A stretch of 64,000 nucleotides of DNA from Lyngbya sp. CCAP 1446/10 (GTDB lineage: Bacteria > Cyanobacteriota > Cyanobacteriia > Cyanobacteriales > Microcoleaceae). The position numbers and the translations under genes are program-made. The stretch is taken from assembly GCF_026130175.1 (NCBI RefSeq), contig NZ_JAIGNI010000002.1, forward strand, positions 1-64,000, given 5' to 3'. The notes beneath the pieces are model-generated. The model searched no databases and had not been told where the DNA came from. It saw nothing but the letters and a program-made list of their open reading frames with translations. Positions 24,076-33,700 of this stretch are shown here, in pieces (positions within the stretch are counted from its first letter, which is position 1; every line of letters begins with the position of its first letter).

Positions 24076-25041
24076 TTATTTTTGGTTAGATTTTTGTCGA
24101 TCGATCTCCCGCTGCAATTCTTCAATCTGACGGCGCAAAGCCTCCGTCTCACTGTTAGATGTTTGGGACTTCACATCAACCGCACCCTCAGCCACAGCCC
24201 GCTTGTAGTTTCCCAGCTTAATTTGGCGATATTCTTCCGAACTCGCCCAATCTCGCAAATACCGCAAACGTTCCACCGGGAAAGGGTGACTCAGCATCAC
24301 ACCTTGGCCGCCGTTGTAAAGTAAAAATTTATACACTTGATTGAGATTGTCGCGATCGAGTTCTTGATAATTGTCAGACTGGCGGATAAACTCTTGCAAA
24401 CTGCATTGGTCAGCATATTTACTGCTAACTCCCGCAAGTTTCATCATCGTCTTCATCACCCCGTTCAAATCATCCGTCACCAACAAAGCCGCCCGATCCG
24501 CCGACAATTCCGCCTTGCGCCGCCACTCATAAAAAGCAAAAATTAAACCGCTACCGACAATATTTCCCAGCCCAAAAGTCATCTCACCAATTGTCGATGC
24601 AATGCTCATCGCCCACATCGCCATTTGATTTAAAGTTGGATGCCCGCATTTAATGTGTCCCAACTCGTGAGCCAGCACTACCTTGATTTCTGCCTCGTCC
24701 AACAAGTCTAAAAGACCTGTGTTTAACACTATGTAGGGCTGATTTTTTCCGAGAGCATAGCTGTTAACGGCGGGATTTTGAGAAACAAACAAACCGGGTT
24801 CTGGAAAAATATCTAAGTCCTGCACGCACTCCCGAAAAATGTGATAAATGCTGGCATATTGGCGCGGGCCGACTTGGATGCTATTTCCCATTAGGTAAAC
24901 GAATTGCGGTCGTTCGTAGACAAATTCTACAAATTTGCTGGCAATTAAGTCAAATCCAGGTACGCTGCGTAATGCTGTCTCGGCTTGGCGATCGAGCGGA
25001 TGCTGAAATGCTTCGCTAGAAATTCCAGTATAAGTAGGCAT
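24076..25041 (-). CDS. M48-family zinc metallopeptidase
   Basis: 321 residues. The zinc site is HELGH (His125/His129) with the third ligand Glu178 in RRKAELSADRAALLV, the M48 arrangement. SQNPAVNSYALGKNQPYIVLNTGLLDLL upstream is typical of the YcaL/HtpX-like group. Two weakly hydrophobic segments lie around residues 140-172, so the protein may be membrane-associated. The last 45 residues form a charged coiled coil (EALRRQIEELQREIDRQK). A role in protein quality control is likely by family; the substrate is unknown. Confidence 0.88.
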   Translation of the reverse strand: MPTYTGISSEAFQHPLDRQAETALRSVPGFDLIASKFVEFVYERPQFVYLMGNSIQVGPRQYASIYHIFRECVQDLDIFPEPGLFVSQNPAVNSYALGKNQPYIVLNTGLLDLLDEAEIKVVLAHELGHIKCGHPTLNQMAMWAMSIASTIGEMTFGLGNIVGSGLIFAFYEWRRKAELSADRAALLVTDDLNGVMKTMMKLAGVSSKYADQCSLQEFIRQSDNYQELDRDNLNQVYKFLLYNGGQGVMLSHPFPVERLRYLRDWASSEEYRQIKLGNYKRAVAEGAVDVKSQTSNSETEALRRQIEELQREIDRQKSNQK

Positions 25042-25264
25042 AGTTGTTGCAAAAATTACATGAAAAAGGTCAGTATGGCGATCGCCCGGTGCAGACAGAC
25101 ACCTAACTTATCAATCTTATCGCGACAAAATTGAACTCTTGTCGAACAGGCCGTTGGTGTCTGTGCAAATCAGAGTTAAAATGGTTTTTCAGCGGCAGGC
25201 GCGATCGACAAAGGTATTTCGCCGTGTCTGTTTATCAGAAAATTGGGTCTAAAACCCCGTCCTT

Positions 25265-25465
25265 TTAGGACGGCTTTGCGTTAAGATATTGATGGTCACT
25301 GACCCGCCCGGATTTAAGATACTTCAAAACAAATAACAAGGTTGAAAGTCCTGTCAAAGTTGCGATCAGAAACAGGGGAAGCAGAAAGGGCAACGGTGGA
25401 ATCCGACCTTGGATGCAATCAAGTATTTTACTTGAGCTACAAAAACGATAGTCGCCATAGGGCAT
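25265..25465 (-). CDS. Possible small membrane protein next to IS relic
   Basis: 66 codons with one hydrophobic span (LPFLLPLFLIATLTGLSTLL). Its 3' end runs into the hairpin CCGTCCTTTTAGGACGG at about 25257-25273, which with the following T-run reads as a minus-strand terminator. Its 5' end abuts the relic IS right end. It may be real, or a frame within transposon-derived DNA. Low confidence. Confidence 0.3.
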   Translation of the reverse strand: MPYGDYRFCSSSKILDCIQGRIPPLPFLLPLFLIATLTGLSTLLFVLKYLKSGRVSDHQYLNAKPS

Positions 25466-25569
25466 TGGGAGACTTAAAACGAACGTAGAGGCTGGATAAG
25501 ACTTGCTTGCAAGCGTCGGTCTGTGAAGCGTTAAGAATCACTGCGCCTTTAGGACAGTGAGTATGTCAA
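25466..25569 (+). mobile_element. Relic IS200/IS605-type right end with putative omega (right-end) RNA segment
   Basis: The block from GACTTAAAACGAACGTAGAG through TCTGTGAAGCGTTAAGAATC, the hairpin CACTG-cgCCTTTAGGa-CAGTG and the terminal GAGTATGTCAA matches my memory of the 3' ends of cyanobacterial tnpB-carrying IS200/IS605 elements, where this region is the scaffold of the TnpB guide RNA. No tnpA or tnpB frame is present upstream, so only the right end survives. The mtnD gene starts 25 bases downstream. Confidence 0.55.
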
Positions 25570-25593
25570 CGCCAAAAATTGGAACGTGCAAAA

Positions 25594-26145
25594 ATGGCTA
25601 TCCTGCGACACGAAAACGGTACAACCTACACTCAACTCAGCGACATTACCCGCGAACTCGCTCCCTTAAACATTCAACTCAACCGCTGGCCAGTGGGTGA
25701 GAGTCCAGAAATTCACAATTTGTTAGCGAAAGATGCGCTTAGCGACACCGAAAAAGAGCAAATCCTGCAAGCCCTCGACGGCTACTTCCAACAACTCCAG
25801 GAAACCGCAGGCTATCAAGAGCGCGACTTAATCGTACTGCACCCAGATATTCCCAACATCGACACCATGCTGTCCAAATTCAACAAGTGCCACATCCACG
25901 CTGACGATGAAGTGCGTTATATCGTAGCAGGCGAGGGCATTTTCGGCTTCGTGCGGCCAGATGGCAGCCAAGTCGAGCTCACTGTGCAGCCGGAAGAATT
26001 TATCAACGTACCGGCGAATACGGAACACTGGTTTTATTTGACAGCGGCCCGGAAAGTTAAAGCTGTGCGATATTTTACCACTACGACTGGCTGGACGCCG
26101 GAATACACGGATACGGAAATTCGATCGCGCTTAGCTACTGTTTGA
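25594..26145 (+). CDS. mtnD: Acireductone dioxygenase (methionine salvage)
   Basis: 183 residues from ATG 25594; a TTG at 25579 would add five. A cupin enzyme that oxidises 1,2-dihydroxy-3-keto-5-methylthiopentene to the 2-keto acid precursor of methionine (Fe form) or an off-path product (Ni form). Metal ligands are visible: His100, His102 and Glu106 in KCHIHADDEVRYI, and His145 in ANTEHWFYL. The residues around GIFGFV and DGSQVELTVQPEEFINVP are family-typical. No other mtn gene lies alongside. The upstream sequence is the relic IS end, which must now contain its promoter. Confidence 0.92.
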   Translation: MAILRHENGTTYTQLSDITRELAPLNIQLNRWPVGESPEIHNLLAKDALSDTEKEQILQALDGYFQQLQETAGYQERDLIVLHPDIPNIDTMLSKFNKCHIHADDEVRYIVAGEGIFGFVRPDGSQVELTVQPEEFINVPANTEHWFYLTAARKVKAVRYFTTTTGWTPEYTDTEIRSRLATV

Positions 26146-26162
26146 AAAGGTTCGCAGTATTC

Positions 26163-26409
26163 GTAGGGTGTGTCGCCATGATTAATCCCTAAATTCTCTC
26201 GACAATCTCATGGCGACGAACCTTACAGATGGCAAATTAAACTTGAATTGTATAAGTAGTCGTAGAGTGTGTCGCCTGCGATCAATCGTCGCATTAAATC
26301 GACAATTGCACGGGCGACGCACCTTATTCGGGCGATTGCAGATATCAGGTGCGTCGCTATCAGATTGTGGAATTTTATTCAGAGATTTATCGCAAGCGAC
26401 GCACCCTAC
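26163..26409. repeat. Three R1 palindromes in tandem
   Basis: Copies at 26163-26226 (GTAGGGTGTGTCGCCATG to CATGGCGACGAACCTTAC), 26262-26326 (CGTAGAGTGTGTCGCC to GGGCGACGCACCTTA) and 26347-26409 (AGGTGCGTCGC to GCGACGCACCCTAC). Arms pair within each copy. A short TGCGGACTGAAGTCCTC hairpin follows at about 26421. The spacer 26146-26484 is otherwise empty. Confidence 0.8.
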
Positions 26410-26484
26410 AACTCTGATTTTATGCGGACTGAAGTCCTCACTACGAACCACTTTTATTGAGGTTTTTTAAATTTAAACTTACAT

Positions 26485-28107
26485 CTAAATTTTGTGATTT
26501 GAAGATTGCAAAATACTCAAAGCCACAGCCTCCGCTACCTTAATTCCATCAATCCCCGCCGACAGGATTCCACCCGCATATCCCGCACCTTCCCCAGCCG
26601 GATAAAGACCTTCTGTATTCAAACTCTGATAATCCTCCTTGCGCTTAATCCGAATTGGTGAAGAAGTGCGCGTTTCCACCCCAGTCAAAACCGCATCATC
26701 CATCGCAAATCCTTTAATCTGTTTGTCAAAAGCCGGAAGTGCTTCGCGGATGGCGGCGATCGCATAATCCGGCAAACTTTCGCTCAAATCAGTCATCACA
26801 ACTCCCGGCGTATAAGACGGCTGCACGCTTCCTAGCGCGATCGAAGGGCGATTCGCTAAAAAATCTCCCACAAGCTGCCCCGGCGCGTTGTAAGTGCCAC
26901 CTCCTAACTCAAATGCCCGTTCTTCTAGGCGACGTTGAAGCTCAATTCCCGCCAAGGGATGACCGGGATAATCTTCCGGCGTGATACCCACGACAATCCC
27001 ACTGTTAGCATTGCGTTCATTGCGAGAATATTGACTCATCCCGTTAGTGACAAGTCGCCCCGGTTCCGATGCAGCCGCCACTACCAAACCACCGGGACAC
27101 ATACAGAAACTGTAAACAGAACGGCCATTTTGGCAATGGTGCACCAGTTTGTAATCGGCGGCACCTAAAAGTTTGTGGGCCGCGCGATCGCCAAAACGAC
27201 AGCGATCGATCAACTGCTGCGGATGTTCCACCCGAAAACCAATAGAAAAAGGTTTAGCCTCGATGTAAACACCGCGCGAAAATAACATTTCAAAAGTATC
27301 GCGGGCGCTGTGTCCCACCGCTAAAACAATATGATTACTCGCAATATATTCTCCGCTGGCTGTGGTAATTCCCTGCACTTTGCCATTTTCGATGTGGATA
27401 TCTTCGACACGAGTTTGAAAACGAAATTCTCCGCCTAACGATTCAATTTTTGCCCGCATACTTTGGACAAGTCCCACCAGCTTAAATGTACCAATATGCG
27501 GCTTATTAATATATAAAATTTCCGGTGAAGCTCCCGCATTCACGAGTTCCGTTAGCACCTTGCGCCCGTAATGCTGGGTATCTTTAACTTGGCTGTAGAG
27601 TTTTCCATCGGAAAAAGTACCCGCACCACCTTCGCCAAACTGAGCGTTAGATTCTGGGTTAAATTCGATTTTTTTCTTCCAAAATCCAAAGGTGTCAACT
27701 GTGCGATCGCGCACTGCTTTGCCGCGTTCTAAAAGGATGGGGCGAAATCCCATTTGTGCCAGCATCAGCCCTGCAAAGATACCGCAGGGCCCCGTACCGA
27801 TCACAATGGGGCGGGGAATCGTCAAATTGCTGGGGGCTTGCGCTACATAGCGATAACTCGTGTCTGGTGTTACCATCACATGAGGATCTTTTTTGAAGCG
27901 TTGGAGAAGTTGTTTTTCCTGTGTTGCCTCTACATCCACAATATAGACAAGGAGGATTTCTGCTTTTTTGCGAGCATCGTAGCTGCGCTTAAAAATGCTA
28001 TAGCTGAGCAATTCTTCGGGGAGAATTTGCAGCTTTTTGACTATGGCGCTGGCGATCGCACTTTCAGGATGATCTAAGGGAAGTTTGATTTCGGTTATTC
28101 GTAACAT
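26485..28107 (-). CDS. FAD-dependent dehydrogenase of the COG2509 type
   Basis: 540 residues. After a roughly 90-residue alpha/beta N domain comes the Rossmann FAD site PIVIGTGPCGIFAGLMLAQMG and ERGKAVRDRTVDTF. The family hallmarks follow: NAQFGEGGAGTFSDGKLYS, HIVLAVGHSARDTFEML, YSFCMCPGGLVVAA, and the C-terminal FAD loop YPAGEGAGYAGGILSAGIDGIKVAEA. Members are soluble oxidoreductases of unknown substrate, widespread in cyanobacteria and plastids. No partner gene is adjacent. The 5' side is filled by heptamer arrays. Confidence 0.87.
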   Translation of the reverse strand: MLRITEIKLPLDHPESAIASAIVKKLQILPEELLSYSIFKRSYDARKKAEILLVYIVDVEATQEKQLLQRFKKDPHVMVTPDTSYRYVAQAPSNLTIPRPIVIGTGPCGIFAGLMLAQMGFRPILLERGKAVRDRTVDTFGFWKKKIEFNPESNAQFGEGGAGTFSDGKLYSQVKDTQHYGRKVLTELVNAGASPEILYINKPHIGTFKLVGLVQSMRAKIESLGGEFRFQTRVEDIHIENGKVQGITTASGEYIASNHIVLAVGHSARDTFEMLFSRGVYIEAKPFSIGFRVEHPQQLIDRCRFGDRAAHKLLGAADYKLVHHCQNGRSVYSFCMCPGGLVVAAASEPGRLVTNGMSQYSRNERNANSGIVVGITPEDYPGHPLAGIELQRRLEERAFELGGGTYNAPGQLVGDFLANRPSIALGSVQPSYTPGVVMTDLSESLPDYAIAAIREALPAFDKQIKGFAMDDAVLTGVETRTSSPIRIKRKEDYQSLNTEGLYPAGEGAGYAGGILSAGIDGIKVAEAVALSILQSSNHKI

Positions 28108-28501
28108 ATGGTAGTTGTCTGTTGTCTGTTAACTGTTAACTGTTAACTGTTGTCTGTTAACTGTTGTCTGTTAACTGTTGTCTGTTAACTGTTGTCTGTT
28201 GTCAGTAGAAAAATAGACTAAAATCAGTCTAATAAAAGTATTTAAGAATTATAGCCTTTCTCACATTCGTGAGGTACGAATTTTGACATAAAAAGCTTGC
28301 TATTGTAAGGGTTGTAGCATAACTCAGCATACCTCATCTTTCTGAGAAACGCTATATGCACTGGTAGCTAAAAAGGGTTTTTTTCGTCCAAAACCCGGTT
28401 ATGAGAGTCGGAGTGCGATCGCGAAGTTTATTATAACTATTTGACTTGAGATAATTGCAGAAGCGTTATAATAAACAAAAAATTAAGTTTTGTAAAGACC
28501 C
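28108..28501. repeat. Spacer with mixed heptamer arrays (GTTGTCT/GTTAACT)
   Basis: 28108-28206 alternates GTTGTCT and GTTAACT heptamers. The remaining 295 bases contain CCAAAACCCGG fragments of the terminator-like family at about 28371-28400 and otherwise nothing I can assign. The promoter of the chorismate lyase gene must lie here. Confidence 0.75.
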
Positions 28502-29107
28502 TTGACTGCAACATTTACACCCAAAAACAGCCAAACCTGGCACGCTCTCAACCCCCTGTGGAAAGGAGCAGAAGACGCAGTACAGAAGGGTTTGCCCCAC
28601 ACTAAGCTAGCGCCGGCATGGCAAATACTGCTCCTGGGCGACGGTTCCCCCACCCGTCACCTGCAACTGCTGACAGGGGAACGGACAGAAGTAGACGTAA
28701 TCGATATGTCCTTGGTGGGTGACGATGCAGACGGCGCGCCCCAGCAAATTGTCGCGGTTCCGGGGCCCCGCCTGCGCCGCCAAGTGTGGCTGCGGACAGC
28801 TTCGGGACAGCGCCTCGCCTACGCGACTTCTTGGTGGGAAGCGAGTCACGTAGATGAATATTTAGAAAATAAATCTTTGCCAATATGGGCTAGTTTAGGG
28901 CGGCTGCGGACAGAGTTGTATCGCGACGTACAAGGCATTTATTTCGGCGATTCGGCGGTTTTGGAGTCTGCTTTTGAACAATCGGGGCCTTTTTGGGGGC
29001 GACATTATTTGTTTTGGCATCACGGAAAGCCATTGACTCTGATTTATGAGGTGTTTTCGCCTTATTTAACTAAGTATTTGGGGCCGATGCAATTGGATGT
29101 TGATTGA
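28502..29107 (+). CDS. Chorismate lyase (cyanobacterial UbiC-type), plastoquinone synthesis
   Basis: 201 residues from a TTG start; no earlier or nearby ATG fits. Converts chorismate to 4-hydroxybenzoate and pyruvate, the entry to plastoquinone in cyanobacteria. Visible are the TWHALNPLWKG start, LLLGDGSPTRHLQLLTGERTEV, the core PRLRRQVWLRTASGQRLAYATSWW containing the conserved Arg and the S-W-W strand, PIWASLGRLRTELYRDV, and FWHHGKPLTLIYEVFSP with the terminal Glu. These match the UbiC-like fold. Monocistronic; an R4 repeat follows. Confidence 0.85.
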   Translation: MTATFTPKNSQTWHALNPLWKGAEDAVQKGLPHTKLAPAWQILLLGDGSPTRHLQLLTGERTEVDVIDMSLVGDDADGAPQQIVAVPGPRLRRQVWLRTASGQRLAYATSWWEASHVDEYLENKSLPIWASLGRLRTELYRDVQGIYFGDSAVLESAFEQSGPFWGRHYLFWHHGKPLTLIYEVFSPYLTKYLGPMQLDVD

Positions 29108-29129
29108 GACTGAGATCTTGCACCATTAC

Positions 29130-29215
29130 CAATAAGGCTTTCAGGGCGGGCTAGGAGCAACGCCCCACAAGAAAATTTACCCGATTGTGGAACAGGCATC
29201 TTGCCTGTTCTTAAG
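29130..29215. repeat. R4 dispersed repeat
   Basis: GGGCGGGCTAGGAGCAACGC is followed by CCCCACA and then GTGGAACAGGCATCTTGCCT. The same order occurs at 44345-44412. The core ACAGGCATCTTGCCTGT is palindromic. It runs into the stop codon of the P450 gene (AATAG at 29211). Confidence 0.8.
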
Positions 29216-30509
29216 AATAGTTCCGCCGAAACTTCACTCGCAAACCGTCGCGAGGATGAGGCATCGGTATTGTGATCAAATTCAAATCTTGATCCGGTAA
29301 CAGATCCCACTCGTACTCCCGAACCATCTTTGCTGCAAACAACTTCATCTCTAATCGGGCAAATTCTTTGCCCAAACATTCTCGCAAACCGCCGCCAAAG
29401 GGCACGTAACTGAAAGGTTTAGCCGATCGCTCCGAGCTAAATCGATCGGGGTCGAATCGCTCGGGTTCAGGATAAAGTTGACTATCCTGATGGGTTTGAG
29501 TAATCCCAGAAACCACGCTCCAACCCTTGGGAATTTCATAGCCGCCGAACTCACAAGCATTAATTACTGTCCGAAAAACACCTCCAGCCGGTGGAACTAA
29601 ACGCAGCACTTCTCGCATAACCTGTTCTAAATAAGTCATTTGTTTGAGCTGTTCCAATGTTAGGGGTTCAGTTGCGGGGAACTGCTGCTGTTCGGCCCGC
29701 ACTTTTGCCATTACATCGGGGTTTTGAGCCACGAGAAGACAAAAAGAGGCGATCGCCGAAGTTAAAGTTTCGTGTCCCGCAAACAACAGCAACAGCACTT
29801 GATCTTTTAACTCATCCAAACTCAAACTATTTCCCTCGTCATCGCGAGCCGAAATCAGCAAACTCAAAGCATCATTGCCGCTAGGGGTTCCTTGTTGGCG
29901 ATCGCGAATAATCTTTTCCAGTTCTGCTAACAGTAACTTTCTGCTATTTTTCGCTTTGCCAAACAGAGTCCAAGGCAGATCTAAAGGAATCGAAAATAAA
30001 CCCTTAGACCAAGTTTCAAAATAATGTCCTAGCGCCGTTTCCGAACCCTTTTCTATCCCTACTAACAACTTACCCGCCACATCAAAAGTATAATTTTTCA
30101 GTTCAGGATACCAAGTCATGGTTTCCATTTTGACCCATTTTTCCAAATAGCGCTGAGTGATATCTTCCATCGCGCCGATGTAGCCGGCTAAAGCTCGTGG
30201 CTGAAACGCTTGGTACAGCAACTTGCGCCGATTTTGGTGGTTAGCACCCGTTTGCAGCGACAAGGAAAGCGGCCCTAAAAGCGCTTTCGTGCTCGGAGGA
30301 AAACTCACAACAAAATATTGGTTGTCATTGCTTAAAACAAACAAATTCGCCTCTTGGCCACGCACAAACACGGTAGGCTCTCCGAAAATGCTAGTTTTGA
30401 AAATGGGCCCGTACTGCTGGTGGCGTTTTTTGGCAAATTGGGAATCTTGCAAAAAGTTGAGGGTATCGCCAATTAGGGGTAAACCTAAACTGCCGGGAGG
30501 TAATGCCAT
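29211..30509 (-). CDS. Cytochrome P450, CYP120-like
   Basis: 432 residues, soluble type without a membrane anchor. All P450 landmarks are present: proline-rich N terminus LPPGSLGLPLIGDTLNF, I-helix AGHET (244-248), ExxR (Glu300/Arg303), PERFDPDRF, and heme loop PFGGGLRECLGKE with Cys378. Overall it resembles cyanobacterial CYP120 (a retinoic-acid/apocarotenoid hydroxylase in Synechocystis) and CYP26-type enzymes. The substrate here is therefore plausibly a retinoid or carotenoid cleavage product, by inference. No redox partner is adjacent. Confidence 0.9.
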   Translation of the reverse strand: MALPPGSLGLPLIGDTLNFLQDSQFAKKRHQQYGPIFKTSIFGEPTVFVRGQEANLFVLSNDNQYFVVSFPPSTKALLGPLSLSLQTGANHQNRRKLLYQAFQPRALAGYIGAMEDITQRYLEKWVKMETMTWYPELKNYTFDVAGKLLVGIEKGSETALGHYFETWSKGLFSIPLDLPWTLFGKAKNSRKLLLAELEKIIRDRQQGTPSGNDALSLLISARDDEGNSLSLDELKDQVLLLLFAGHETLTSAIASFCLLVAQNPDVMAKVRAEQQQFPATEPLTLEQLKQMTYLEQVMREVLRLVPPAGGVFRTVINACEFGGYEIPKGWSVVSGITQTHQDSQLYPEPERFDPDRFSSERSAKPFSYVPFGGGLRECLGKEFARLEMKLFAAKMVREYEWDLLPDQDLNLITIPMPHPRDGLRVKFRRNYS

Positions 30510-30625
30510 ATCTGATTTGTGATTTTTGATTTGTGATTTTTAATATCATATCAATTTTAGTTGGAGAGTGGGTAATACGCACCAGACAAATTTATGGTAA
30601 AATAACTTTTATCTGTTGGGAGCCT

Positions 30626-30688
30626 GTAGGGTGCGTCAGTTTTAAGGTTAGTACCAAAAAATCGGGTTTTCCAACTGACGCACCTTAG
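30626..30688. repeat. R1 palindromic repeat
   Basis: Ends GTAGGGTGCGTCAGTTT and AACTGACGCACCTTAG. It lies in the 200-base spacer between the P450 5' end and the kinase 3' end. Just past the P450 start a TGATTTGTGATTTT repeat is also seen (about 30510-30545). Confidence 0.75.
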
Positions 30689-30709
30689 TAATTTTGCCGA
30701 CAAACCAAT

Positions 30710-33700
30710 TTAATTCTCTGTCCTTTTAATCGGAATCTCGATCGCAAATTCAGTACCTTTCCCGATCGCCGAAAAACAGTTGATTTTACCTTTGTGTTTT
30801 TCGACAATAATTGAATGGGAAATTGCTAAACCCATTCCCGTTCCCGAACCGATCGGTTTTGTAGTATAGAAAGGGTCGAATATCCGCTGCTTGATTTGAT
30901 CGGCGATACCTGAACCGTTGTCAGCAATTCTAATCGCAACGCAATTACCTTCTACCTCTGTACGAATGCGGATACTTCCCGGATTTTTGGGCGGATGTTG
31001 TAAAGCATCGATCGCGTTAGCGATAATATTCATAAATACCTGATTCAACAGTCCGGCGTAGCACTCCACCAGCGGCAATTCTCCGTATTCTTTAACGAGT
31101 TGAATGGCTGGGCGATCGGGCTGAGCTTTCAGACGGTGTTCTAAAATCATTAATGTACTGTCGATGCCTTCGTGAATGTTAACATTTTTCATGTCAGATT
31201 CATCGAGACGAGAGAAATTTCGCAAACTCAGCACGATATCCCGAATACGAGTTGCTCCTACCTGCATCGAAGATAGCATTTTTGGCAAGTCGTCTAGCAA
31301 GAAATCCAGATCTAAAGCCTCTATTTCCTGCTGAATAACTTGACCAGGTTGCGGGTATTCATCTCGATACATTTGCAACAGTTTCATCAGGCTTCCGGTG
31401 TATTCTTCGGTGTAGGTAAGATTGCCGAAAATAAAGCTGACCGGGTTATTGATTTCGTGGGCAATTCCTGCTACCATCTGACCGAGACTCGACATTTTTT
31501 CTGCTTGCACGAGTTGGGTTTGAGCTTGCTGGAGTTCGCACAGAGTTGCTTCTAGTTGGGTAGTTTGTTCTTGCGCTATCCGGGCTGAATCGACGCTTTG
31601 TGTGTAAAGTTCCGCTTGATTAATGGCGATCGCCAATTGATTGCCCACCGCCACTAATAGTTCCACTTCCTCATCGCTCCAACACCGCACAGCGCTACAA
31701 GCGCTACAGCAAATTGCCCCTATTTTACCTGAAGATGTCTGAAGGGGAATCTCCAGCAGAGACTGTAATCCTATACACCTGAAAAAATCCCGCTCTACTG
31801 GATCGGGAACAGTCTCAAAATCATCGATACGAATTATTTCTAAATTGGCAATTCGCTCGGCTTGAGAACCAGTTGCACTAATAGGAAATGCACCTAACAG
31901 CGAAGATAAATAGGCATTTTTTGCTTCGTATTGCACGTCCCAAACAGGCGGCGAGGTGTCTGGGATATACCAAATAAACACGCAGCGATCGAGCATCAGC
32001 AAGTCGCGAATTTGCTGCACGGTTGTTGCCAAAATAGTATCTAAATCCAAAGATTGGCGGATGTTGCTAGCTAGTTGGTTAAGCAATGTTTCCTGCTCCG
32101 CTAATTTGCGAAATCTCGCTTCCGACTCTTGCAACTGTCTTTGAGATTCTTTTTGTTTTGTAACGTCCAAACCCAAACCTATCAAGCCGATCGCCCTGCC
32201 ACAATCATCTTTTACCTGAGTTTTAATTGTCTCCAAGTGGTGATACTCGCCGTCAGCCAACTGGAGCAATTCTTCTGAATAACAGGGAGTATCTTGGCTC
32301 CACGCTTGGATGTCAGATTCCATGCAGTTAGCAGATGCTTCTAATCCTAAAACTTCGGAATAGTGAGAGGCTGCCAAAAATTTATCTTCGGATACAGCCA
32401 CATCTTCGCAGAAAGTTTTGTTGACTAATAACATCCGCCCGCTAGGATTTGCCATCCACACCCAGATCGGAGCGTTGTCAATAATTGTCCTCATAGTTTG
32501 CTTTTGGGCGGCGAGAGCCATTTCTGTTTGTTTGCGCTTGATTCCCAGGGCGATCGAATCAACACTTGATGCTAAAGCAATTAGTATTGATTCCTGCAAC
32601 TCATGGCGAGCAAACATCACGATTACTCCAAGCAACTGATTGTCAACAATTAGCGGATATCCAGCAAAAGCTACCATTCCTTCTCGTTTCGCCCATTCTT
32701 TGTCACTGACTCTGGGATCTGTTTCCACAGAATTAGTGATGTGAGGTTTTCGCTCTCGGGCGATTAAACCAATCTTGAACTGGCCGACAGCAATGCGGCT
32801 GTGAGCGCCGTCAATGTGAGTATACATCCCCCCGCTTGCTTGCAATTCCAAGACATTTCCCTGTTCGTTCAGCGTCCAAATCCGAGCAAACGCAGCATCC
32901 AAATGGCGCACAACTGCATCGGTGCATTTTTGCAAAGTTGCAGGTAAACTCTGGTTTTGAGTGAGAGCAATTCCAATATCTGCTGTGAATAAAGAAATTT
33001 TCAATTGTTCTGCTAAACTTTGTTCTGCTTTTTTGCGATCTGTAACATCCGTAGCAGCACCGAGACGCTGCTGGATTTTTCCCTCTGCTGTTCTGCTAAA
33101 TATAATTTCGCGGCTGACGAACCAGTGCCAATTATTTTGTTTGTCGCGCACCCGATATTCGTATTCAACAACCTCGTCGTCGGGAGTATTTTTTAATTGC
33201 TGCAAATATTCGGGAAATTGAGCTAAATCTTCAGGGTGGATAATGGTCGGCAACAGATTGCTGCCCATTGTGGCAACTTCTTCGAGGCTATAGCCTAGAG
33301 TGCCAGCAAGTTCGCGGTTGCTGTAGACATTTCGCTGCTCGATATCATCGTAAACATAGAGAATATTTGGAGTGGCATTAGCAATGCGCTCCACAAAATG
33401 CTGGCTCTCTTGCAGGGCTGTTTCTGCTTGTTTGCGATCCGTAATGTCGATCGAATTACCAATTATGCGGTAGATGCTGCCAGAGGCATCCCGCAGCGGT
33501 GTCAGAGTGACGATATACCAGCGTTCTGCGCCTTCTAACTCGGCGCTGGTTTCGTAAGCAATCGAGCTGCCGGCTGTCAAACAATCTACGTAACTTTGTC
33601 GAAAAATTGCTGCTATTTGCGGGGGAAAAATTTCTTCTGGGGTTTTGCCTTTGAAATCGGCACTCACAATACCTGTAGACGCTTCTGCAGCAGCATTCCA

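Noticed and set aside
28602-28883. Minus-strand frames inside the chorismate lyase gene
   Set aside because: Shadows of a well-supported plus-strand gene; Arg/Gly/Ser-rich without family features.
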